Assembly: GCA_050943135.1 (NCBI GenBank)
Contig: JBMNOP010000003.1
Coordinates: forward strand, 62,001-126,000
DNA from: RUG695 sp050943135
Lineage (GTDB): Bacteria; Planctomycetota; Planctomycetia; Pirellulales; Thermoguttaceae
Direction of reading: 5' to 3'
Length of the DNA stretch: 64,000 nt
This document shows, one piece after another, positions 55,231 through 62,090 of this stretch. How positions within the stretch are numbered: position 1 is the first letter of the stretch; each line of letters opens with the position of its first letter. The notes beneath the pieces are model-generated. The model had not been told where the DNA came from and made no database searches. It saw only the letters and a list, made by a program, of their open reading frames with translations. The translations under genes were made by a program, and so were the position numbers.

Positions 55231-56150
55231 AACTCGACCGTTGTGTTCTCCCCTTTTTGGGCCTTGTGCTCATCTGTATTCCGAACCTGGCGGTTTCGGA
55301 CGAGGGGGTACTCCCGTCTCCCGGGGAAAAAGATACGGATTCCGCCCCGTTCGTTTTTCATCTTATCCCTCCTGCGGCCCAGGGGATTGCCGATCTGACG
55401 GCTACCGAAAATACGTGGGCCCGGTTTGCGCCCCGAAGCTGGGTGCGTTTTCAGACGACGGTTGTTTCCGGTAGTGATGCCGAACCAATCCGATCGGTCA
55501 CCGAGGTCAAGCAGATTCTCGAAAATATCGACAAAAAAACTTACACCCTCCGACGATGTGTTTCGGTCCAGACCGGTGCCCAAGAGCTGGTCCGTAACCC
55601 GAAATTGATTACCTACAACTTTTACGACCGAGCGGCAGAATCCGGTTTAACCTCCGTACCCGGTCCCTGCGACAACATCACTATCAACGTCAGTCTCAAA
55701 AAACCCGATAACCCCATCTTTCAAGATATGGGGAGGATTACCCGAACGGTTCCATGTTACGTTCGCATTTTCAATAAACGGATAGAAAATCGCCGAGAAG
55801 AGACGAAAATATGGTACTCCCCTGTGATCTTTCCCCATCTGCTGAGGCAGGAGTCCCGTATTTTTGTCCTTCCGGAAGATGAGAACGACCAAGAGACCCT
55901 TTACCGCTCATCGACGAAGGAAATCTGGAAAAATTCCGTCGACCTTCGTTTCGGACTGGTGAAAGACTGGATGACCTTGATGACCGAGACAGATGCCAAT
56001 GGTCAAGTTCGTTCCCAAGTGACCACCCTTCACTCGAGCCAAATTCCTGGGGGAGTTCTCAGCGAAACGGCGATCGAGTACGATGCCGATGGTGTCCAGG
56101 TTTTGCGAAGCGATTCGCGGCTCCTCGATTATTACGCGGCTCCGAGGTGA
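55227..56150 (+). CDS. Exported protein of unknown function
   Basis: The protein is 307 residues from ATG 55227, sharing bases with the SelA-like stop. The signal peptide is MKLDRCVLPFLGLVLICIPN, cleaved near LAVS. The mature protein is beta-rich: SWVRFQTTVVSGSDAEPIRS, then VPCYVRIFNKRIENRREETK, with only two obvious Cys in the mature part. No domain is recognised. It is the second gene of a tight unit with the SelA-like gene, so they may act in one process despite one being cytosolic. Confidence 0.7.
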   Translation: MKLDRCVLPFLGLVLICIPNLAVSDEGVLPSPGEKDTDSAPFVFHLIPPAAQGIADLTATENTWARFAPRSWVRFQTTVVSGSDAEPIRSVTEVKQILENIDKKTYTLRRCVSVQTGAQELVRNPKLITYNFYDRAAESGLTSVPGPCDNITINVSLKKPDNPIFQDMGRITRTVPCYVRIFNKRIENRREETKIWYSPVIFPHLLRQESRIFVLPEDENDQETLYRSSTKEIWKNSVDLRFGLVKDWMTLMTETDANGQVRSQVTTLHSSQIPGGVLSETAIEYDADGVQVLRSDSRLLDYYAAPR

Positions 56151-56188
56151 CTTGCGGGCACAACCGCACAAAAAGGCAGAAATACCAC

Positions 56189-56731
56189 ATGAATATGATC
56201 TTTATGATATTTCTCTCGGTTTTTCTGACCGGAACTTTTTCACTCTGTACCGCCGAACCCGAAAAGTACGGCGTCGGCACGAATGCACAATTTCACGAAC
56301 CGGTCAGCCTTCAGCTCCACAGCCTCCGGAACGGTGTCCTGACCAATCCCGAAAAAGTTTTCCGCACGGCTTCGGAATACGGCTTGATCGAAGCCGAACA
56401 TTCTGCCCATTTAAAAAATCTGAAAAAGAGGATTGTCGGAAATCTTTCCGGGGGTACAGATGTCGATCATGATGCTGTACTTTCTTCGTGGCAAGCCGAT
56501 TACCCCGCCATTCCAAAGACGACCCGGGGAATTGGGGTTCCTCATTTCGATATCGAAGACGAGTCGGCTTTTTTGAAACACAGATTGAAGATAACCGTAC
56601 GAACCTGGAACAGGTCGCTTGGTAAAATTCTTTATCGCAAAAATCACGACATTCCCGAAGCGGATTTTTGTGGGAGGGTTTTAGTATTGACGCAAACTTC
56701 TTCGGGGCAAAATCAGAAAGGAATTGGGTGA
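56189..56731 (+). CDS. Small exported protein of unknown function
   Basis: The protein is 180 residues from ATG 56189 with an AAAGGCAG site. A signal peptide (MNMIFMIFLSVFLTGTFSLC) is clear. The mature part is basic and rather polar, with no Cys pattern, repeats or recognised domain. A GTG 42 bases upstream is in frame but would precede the signal peptide with polar residues. It ends four bases before the phosphofructokinase start, so it belongs to the same transcription unit. Confidence 0.6.
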   Translation: MNMIFMIFLSVFLTGTFSLCTAEPEKYGVGTNAQFHEPVSLQLHSLRNGVLTNPEKVFRTASEYGLIEAEHSAHLKNLKKRIVGNLSGGTDVDHDAVLSSWQADYPAIPKTTRGIGVPHFDIEDESAFLKHRLKITVRTWNRSLGKILYRKNHDIPEADFCGRVLVLTQTSSGQNQKGIG

Positions 56732-56735
56732 AATA

Positions 56736-57944
56736 ATGTTTGAAGGAAATGCAATCATCGGACAGAGCGGTGGGCCAACTTCCGTTATCAATGCAAGCCT
56801 TTGTGGTGTCGTCCAAACTTGTTTAAAAAAGGGAATGGTCGGCGAATCGTCCCGTATCAATAAGGTGCTCGGCATGAAATACGGGATCGAAGGCTTCATG
56901 CAAGATCAGCTGATTGATCTCGGTGCCCAACCTGCGGATGTCATCGAAGGGCTCAAGACGACACCCTCCAGTGCGCTCGGCAGTTGTCGATACAAGCTCA
57001 AGGATTCCGATTTTGAGCCGGTTCTCGAAAAACTTAAGAAATACGACATCCGTTATTACTTTCTGATAGGAGGTAACGACACGATGGATACGATCCACCG
57101 GGTCGAAGCCTACTGTAAGTCCCAAGGGTACGATTTGCGCGGAGTTGGTATTCCGAAAACGGTCGATAACGATCTTTTTGCGACCGATCATACTCCCGGC
57201 TTTCCCTCGGCAGCACGTTATGTCGCTCTTTCGGTTAAGCAGGCCGGCATGCTCGCCCGCGACATGAAAAAGGTCGACCAGTACGTCATTTTCCAAACCG
57301 TCGGACGGAGTGCCGGTTGGCTTCCCGCTGCAGCGGCGTGTGCCAAAGATGACGAAGATGATGCGCCACACATCATTCTTCTGCCGGAGCGTCCTTTTGT
57401 GAGAGAGCAGTTCCTCGAAGAGGTTCGCCGAACCTACGACAAGTACGGTTGGGTCAGTATCGTTTGCGGAGAAGGTGTCTGTTATGCCGACGGCCGACCC
57501 GTCAGCGCCTCCAACGTTGCCGATAATTTTTCAAATGTCGAGTTTGGCGCAATGGCCGGTACCAGTGCCGCAATGATGCTTCATCGCATGATTGCCGATG
57601 AATTCGGCTGGCGCGGTGAATTTCAGATTACCGAATCCCTCCAGATGTCAGCTGCCGATCGTGCAGTGGCGCTTGATATTGACGAAGCTTGGCGTTGTGG
57701 CGAGCGTGCGGTTGACCTGGCCCTGGCCGGCGACTCTGGGGTGATGGTTACGATGAACCGTCTTTCCAACAATCCCTACAAGATCGATTTCGGCACGGTT
57801 CCTCTGTCCGAGGTCGCCAACGGGGAAAAACCGATGCCCGACAATTTCATCTGCAATGATCGGCTCTTCGTGACCGGGGAGTGTATCGATTATCTCAAAC
57901 CTTTGGTCGGCGAAATGCCGAAGTATGTTCGTCTTTACAAATGA
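56736..57944 (+). CDS. pfp: PPi-dependent type 6-phosphofructokinase
   Basis: This 402-residue PFK-family enzyme phosphorylates fructose 6-phosphate. The start motif IIGQSGGPTSVINASLCG and the GGNDTMDTIHRVEA block, with Asp where ATP enzymes have Gly, indicate use of pyrophosphate. Other motifs are GIPKTVDNDLFATDHTPGFP, VGRSAGWLPAAAAC and FVTGECIDYLKPL. PPi-PFK saves ATP in glycolysis of anaerobes and is reversible. The ATG at 56736 is chosen; a TTG 12 bases upstream is possible. It sits inside a run of genes with no other sugar enzyme. Confidence 0.88.
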   Translation: MFEGNAIIGQSGGPTSVINASLCGVVQTCLKKGMVGESSRINKVLGMKYGIEGFMQDQLIDLGAQPADVIEGLKTTPSSALGSCRYKLKDSDFEPVLEKLKKYDIRYYFLIGGNDTMDTIHRVEAYCKSQGYDLRGVGIPKTVDNDLFATDHTPGFPSAARYVALSVKQAGMLARDMKKVDQYVIFQTVGRSAGWLPAAAACAKDDEDDAPHIILLPERPFVREQFLEEVRRTYDKYGWVSIVCGEGVCYADGRPVSASNVADNFSNVEFGAMAGTSAAMMLHRMIADEFGWRGEFQITESLQMSAADRAVALDIDEAWRCGERAVDLALAGDSGVMVTMNRLSNNPYKIDFGTVPLSEVANGEKPMPDNFICNDRLFVTGECIDYLKPLVGEMPKYVRLYK

Positions 57945-57963
57945 TTATTGTGGGGAAAAAACA

Positions 57964-58890
57964 ATGGATCGAAAAGAATTCTTGAAATCGCTGGTTGCCG
58001 CCGGGCTTGGTTCCTCGGTGGTGACCTACGATGAGATCTCGTTGATGGCCCAAGGGGGGAAAGACGGAACTCCCGATATGGTTGCGGTTCTCGGTGGCGA
58101 ACCTGCCGCGATGTTCAAAAAAGGGATCGAAGCTTTTGGCGGAATGGGCAAGTATGTGAAGAAGGGAGATCGCGTTGTTCTCAAGCCGAACGCCGCCTGG
58201 GATCGCACGCCGGAACTGGCTGCCAACACGAACCCGGAACTGATGGTTGCCGTCGTGAAATCGTGTCTTGAGGCAGGTGCCAAAGAAGTGGTCGTTTTCG
58301 ATCACACCTGCGATAACTGGAAGAAGAGCTACGAGAACAGCGGTATCGAAAAAGCCGTGACCGAAGCCGGTGCGAAAATGATCCCCGCCGATGCGGAAGA
58401 TTATTATCGGGAAATTGATCTTCCACAAGGAAAGATCCTTCGAAAGGCCAAGGTGCACCGAGCAATTCTCGACTGCGACGTTTGGTTCAATATTCCGATT
58501 CTCAAGGTTCACCGCGGTGCGAAAGTCACGATTTCAATGAAGAACCTGATGGGTATCGTTTGGGATCGTCAGGTTTTCCACCGCAACGATCTTTCCCAAT
58601 CGATTGCCGATATCAACACAATCGAAAAGAAACCCGCTCTCAATATCGTCGATGCCTACCGTCTGATGAAATCTAACGGTCCGCGCGGTTTGGGGGAAGG
58701 GGACGTTGTTCTGACCAAAGGACTCTTCATTTCTCCCGACCCGGTTGCCGTCGATGTCGCTGCGACCAAATTCCTTGGCCAGGTTGCCGCAATGACGGTC
58801 GAAGAGGTAAATCATATCGCCTACGCCAAAGAACTCGGCCTCGGGACCACTGAATTGAACTCCCTGAATATCGAAAGGATTAAGTTATAA
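57964..58890 (+). CDS. DUF362-domain protein with export signal
   Basis: The protein is 308 residues from ATG 57964 (MDRKEFLKSLVAAGLGSSVV, a Tat-like or lipidless signal). The DUF362 domain covers about 35-305. Its conserved parts are KKGDRVVLKPNAAWDR, VVVFDHTCDNWKKSYENSGI, WFNIPILKVHRGAKVTISM and the end LGEGDVVLTKGLFISPDP. The family is linked to Fe-S-dependent redox processes and often carries its own ferredoxin domain, which is missing here. The gene is followed 10 bases later by an Fe-S membrane fusion, which could supply that function. Confidence 0.82.
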   Translation: MDRKEFLKSLVAAGLGSSVVTYDEISLMAQGGKDGTPDMVAVLGGEPAAMFKKGIEAFGGMGKYVKKGDRVVLKPNAAWDRTPELAANTNPELMVAVVKSCLEAGAKEVVVFDHTCDNWKKSYENSGIEKAVTEAGAKMIPADAEDYYREIDLPQGKILRKAKVHRAILDCDVWFNIPILKVHRGAKVTISMKNLMGIVWDRQVFHRNDLSQSIADINTIEKKPALNIVDAYRLMKSNGPRGLGEGDVVLTKGLFISPDPVAVDVAATKFLGQVAAMTVEEVNHIAYAKELGLGTTELNSLNIERIKL

Positions 58891-58900
58891 GGATTTCGTG

Positions 58901-60631
58901 ATGCTCCGTAGGATCAGAATTGTTTTGGCGCTCTGCATGATCGTGGCCTTGACAGCCGTATTTTTCGATTTTTCAGACGCTGTGACACCTACCTTTGCCT
59001 GGTTGACGAAGATTCAGTTCATGCCGGCACTCACAGCTGCCCTCGGAGGTTTGGTCGTAAGTGCCGTTTTCCTGGGAGCACTCTGTATTCTTACCCTCGT
59101 TTTCGGGCGAGTTTATTGTTCCTGTGTCTGTCCGCTCGGGATTATGCAAGACATGATCGCCCGCATCCGTCGATTGTTTTACTCCAAGAAAAAGAGCAAG
59201 CTGTATCGATACCACCCCCCTTATAAAAAAACTCGTCTCTGTTTTTTGCTGGTAACTCTCGCCGCAGTGGCACTTACCTCTTTGGGGTGGACCCGTCTTT
59301 CGGTGGTCACGGGAGTTTTCGATCCCTATGCCAGTTACGGACGGATCGTAACTCATCTGCTTTATCCCCTTTGTGCATACGGAAACAATCTGTTTGTCGG
59401 TGTGGCACGTCATTTCGGCAGTATGAGGTTTTATTTGGTTTCAAATTCCGTCCAAAGTGGTTTTGCTTTTGGCGTGGCCCTCATTTCCCTGGCGATTGTC
59501 GGTTACATGGCCTGGCGTTTCGGACGCCTCTACTGTAATTCGGTCTGCCCGGTCGGAACCCTTCTCGGCTTTCTTTCGCGGAAGTCTCTCTTGCGGGTCC
59601 GCATCGATCGTGAAAAATGCATTGGGTGCCGTCTCTGTGCCGAACAGTGCAAGAGCGGTTGTATCGACATTAACCGGAAGACGGTCGAAAACGACCGCTG
59701 TGTCGTTTGCCTCAACTGTCTCGAGAGCTGCGGAAGGGGCGCCATCCGTTACGAGATTGTCAAAACAAACGCTAAACGTCCTGCCGAGGAGTCTCGGAAC
59801 GACCCTGTCTCCGCAGCTTCTGCCGTCGATCTCTCGAAGCGTAAGTTTCTCGAAAAATCCGCCGGAGCATTGGCAGTCGGATCTTTTTTAACCCTTGCCG
59901 GGAAAGGGATGACTCAGGAACCCCACCCCGAAGAAGCTCCTTCTGATGAGACGGACCACAGAGGATCTCATGGGCCGAGACGTCGAAGAAGACGCCAAAG
60001 ACAAGGCCAAAGCGAAAGCCAAGGAAGTCAAAAAGAAGGTCAAGGAAAAGGCCAACAAGGAGGTCGTCGACCTTGGCATGCGGTCTCTCCGCCCGGCTCG
60101 ATCAGTCTCCGTCACCTTGAAAGCCGCTGCACCTCGTGCCACCTTTGTGTCGCGAGGTGTCCCCAAAAGGTGATCAAACCGGCGTTCCTGGAGTACGGAA
60201 TCGGCGGAATCATGCTTCCTGTGTTGAAGTTCTCTCCGGAAGTCTTCTGCAGCTATGACTGTACTCTCTGCGGAGAAATTTGTCCGACCGGTGCCATTAA
60301 ACCTTTAACGGTCGAAGAAAAACACCTGACCCAGGTCGGTCATCTTGTTTTTTTTAAGGAGTTGTGTGTTGTCTTTACCGATGAGACCAACTGCGGTGCC
60401 TGTGCCGAGCACTGCCCGACTCAAGCTGTTCGCATGGTCGACTACAAGGGGAATCTGACGATTCCGGAAATGCGTAAGCGGTACTGTGTCGGTTGCGGAG
60501 CCTGCGAATCGATCTGTCCGGTTGTTCCCGAAAAAGCCATACGGGTCAAAGGGTTTTTGGTCCATCGAGTTTCCGAACTTCCGCCGCAAGAAGAACCCGT
60601 CGAGGTAAAACTGGACAGTTTTGGTTTTTGA
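58901..60631 (+). CDS. NapH/NapG-like membrane iron-sulfur fusion protein
   Basis: The protein is 576 residues from ATG 58901. The N-terminal half has four to five TM helices and the loop Cys motifs CSCVCPLG and CNSVCPVG of NapH/YccM proteins, then ferredoxin motifs CIGCRLCAEQCKSGC and CVVCLNCLESCG. An internal twin-arginine-like segment follows (KRKFLEKSAGALAVGSF), then a basic Gln/Gly/Arg linker (about 345-400), and a NapG-like domain with CTSCHLCVARCP, CTLCGEICP, CGACAEHCP and CVGCGACESICP. About six [4Fe-4S] clusters are possible. It probably carries electrons from the quinone pool to an exported partner such as the DUF362 protein. No nap or nrf catalytic gene is nearby. Confidence 0.8.
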   Translation: MLRRIRIVLALCMIVALTAVFFDFSDAVTPTFAWLTKIQFMPALTAALGGLVVSAVFLGALCILTLVFGRVYCSCVCPLGIMQDMIARIRRLFYSKKKSKLYRYHPPYKKTRLCFLLVTLAAVALTSLGWTRLSVVTGVFDPYASYGRIVTHLLYPLCAYGNNLFVGVARHFGSMRFYLVSNSVQSGFAFGVALISLAIVGYMAWRFGRLYCNSVCPVGTLLGFLSRKSLLRVRIDREKCIGCRLCAEQCKSGCIDINRKTVENDRCVVCLNCLESCGRGAIRYEIVKTNAKRPAEESRNDPVSAASAVDLSKRKFLEKSAGALAVGSFLTLAGKGMTQEPHPEEAPSDETDHRGSHGPRRRRRRQRQGQSESQGSQKEGQGKGQQGGRRPWHAVSPPGSISLRHLESRCTSCHLCVARCPQKVIKPAFLEYGIGGIMLPVLKFSPEVFCSYDCTLCGEICPTGAIKPLTVEEKHLTQVGHLVFFKELCVVFTDETNCGACAEHCPTQAVRMVDYKGNLTIPEMRKRYCVGCGACESICPVVPEKAIRVKGFLVHRVSELPPQEEPVEVKLDSFGF

Positions 60632-60660
60632 TTCGCGTTGGAAATTTAAGAGATTGGTTG

Positions 60661-62046
60661 ATGTTGAAAGATAAATCGGAATCCGAACGGTTTCTTCGTG
60701 ACTACGCCGCCAAGTTTTGCGAAGATCTCATGAAAAGTCATTTCGCGATATTGGCAGAAATTGCCGGAAAGATCTTGGCGACGAAACGGAGCGGGAACCG
60801 CATTTTTATCGCCGGTAACGGAGGGAGTGCGGCAACGGCCTCGCATATGGGCAACGATCTGCTCAAAGGCGCGCGTCGGCTCGGAAGAGAAGGGTTTCGT
60901 GCCTTTGCCCTTTGTGATTCCCTTTCGATCGTTACCTGTCTGGCGAATGATTTTTCCTACGACGACATCTACTCCATTCAGTTGCGTACCTATGCCGAAC
61001 CGGGAGATCTTTTCATCGCTTTCAGCGGAAGCGGCAACTCTCCCAACATAGTGAACGGTGCGAAAACGGCGCAAGAGATGGGGCTCTTTACCATACAATT
61101 CGGGGGACGTGACGGAGGGAAACTTAAAGATTATTCCGATTTATCCCTTATCGCTCCGACCGATTCCATGGAACAACTCGAAGACATGCATATGCTCTAT
61201 GAGCATGCGATTGTCTCGCTCCTTCAGCGGATCCTTGACGACGAATTCGATATCGAGATCGTCAGGTACCCCAAGCGAGGGTTTCCATTTCGATACGCTC
61301 TCTTCGACTTCGATGGGACGCTCAGCCTGATTCGCCAAGGTTGGCAAGATGTCATGATCCCCTATTTCATCGAGGTTCTCGAGGCCTGTCCCGGGGTCAA
61401 GGATGACGTGAACAAGACGGTGACTGATTTCGTCGACCTCTTGACGGGGAAGCAGACAATCTACCAGTGTATCCGCCTGGCCGAAGAGGTTGCCGCGTGC
61501 GGTGGCGATCCTCTCGGTCCGGCAGAGTATAAAGCTGAGTATCACCGCCGTCTTTCCGAGAGGATTAAGGAGCGTATCGAGTCCCTCAAGAGCGGGAAAG
61601 CCGATCCGGACGACTACATCGTTCCCGGAGGACGTACGTTCCTGACAGAACTGCGCGATCAGGGGATCACACTCATTCTGGCCAGCGGAACCGACGAACC
61701 GTTTGTTCGCGAAGAGGTTGAGCTTCTGAAGTTGACCTCATTCTTCGAACCGCACATCCATGGCGCGCGCGACGATTACAAAACCTTCTCAAAGGAGATA
61801 GTGATTAAACGCCTTCTGAAAGAGAACAACCTTTCGGGCGAGCAGCTCCTCGGCTTCGGCGACGGTTTTGTCGAAATCGAAAATGTCCGTGCCGTCGGCG
61901 GTTACGCCGTCGGGGTCGCGACCGACGAAGAGCGCCGCCGTGGTATCAATCCCTGGAAACGCAACCGTCTCCTTGAGGCCGGAGCAGACAGCATTATCCC
62001 CGATTATTCGGACCCGGAAAGACTTATCCGTTTTCTACGCCGTTAG
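60661..62046 (+). CDS. SIS-domain isomerase fused to HAD phosphatase
   Basis: The protein is 461 residues from ATG 60661. The first 195 residues are a GmhA-like sugar isomerase domain: IFIAGNGGSAATASHMGNDL and FIAFSGSGNSPNIVNGA. The second part is a HAD hydrolase: the nucleophile Asp in ALFDFDGTLSLIRQGW, the Thr in LASGTDEPFVREEV, and the Asp of GFGDGFVEIENVRAVGGYAV. GmhA makes heptose 7-phosphate for LPS, and a HAD (GmhB) takes off a phosphate later. This fusion may combine such steps or act on another sugar phosphate. A UDP- or GDP-heptose gene is not seen here. Confidence 0.82.
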   Translation: MLKDKSESERFLRDYAAKFCEDLMKSHFAILAEIAGKILATKRSGNRIFIAGNGGSAATASHMGNDLLKGARRLGREGFRAFALCDSLSIVTCLANDFSYDDIYSIQLRTYAEPGDLFIAFSGSGNSPNIVNGAKTAQEMGLFTIQFGGRDGGKLKDYSDLSLIAPTDSMEQLEDMHMLYEHAIVSLLQRILDDEFDIEIVRYPKRGFPFRYALFDFDGTLSLIRQGWQDVMIPYFIEVLEACPGVKDDVNKTVTDFVDLLTGKQTIYQCIRLAEEVAACGGDPLGPAEYKAEYHRRLSERIKERIESLKSGKADPDDYIVPGGRTFLTELRDQGITLILASGTDEPFVREEVELLKLTSFFEPHIHGARDDYKTFSKEIVIKRLLKENNLSGEQLLGFGDGFVEIENVRAVGGYAVGVATDEERRRGINPWKRNRLLEAGADSIIPDYSDPERLIRFLRR

Positions 62047-62090
62047 AGGGAGAGCGTTAGTTTCCGAAAAAGTTGCCCTGCGGGAGTCGT

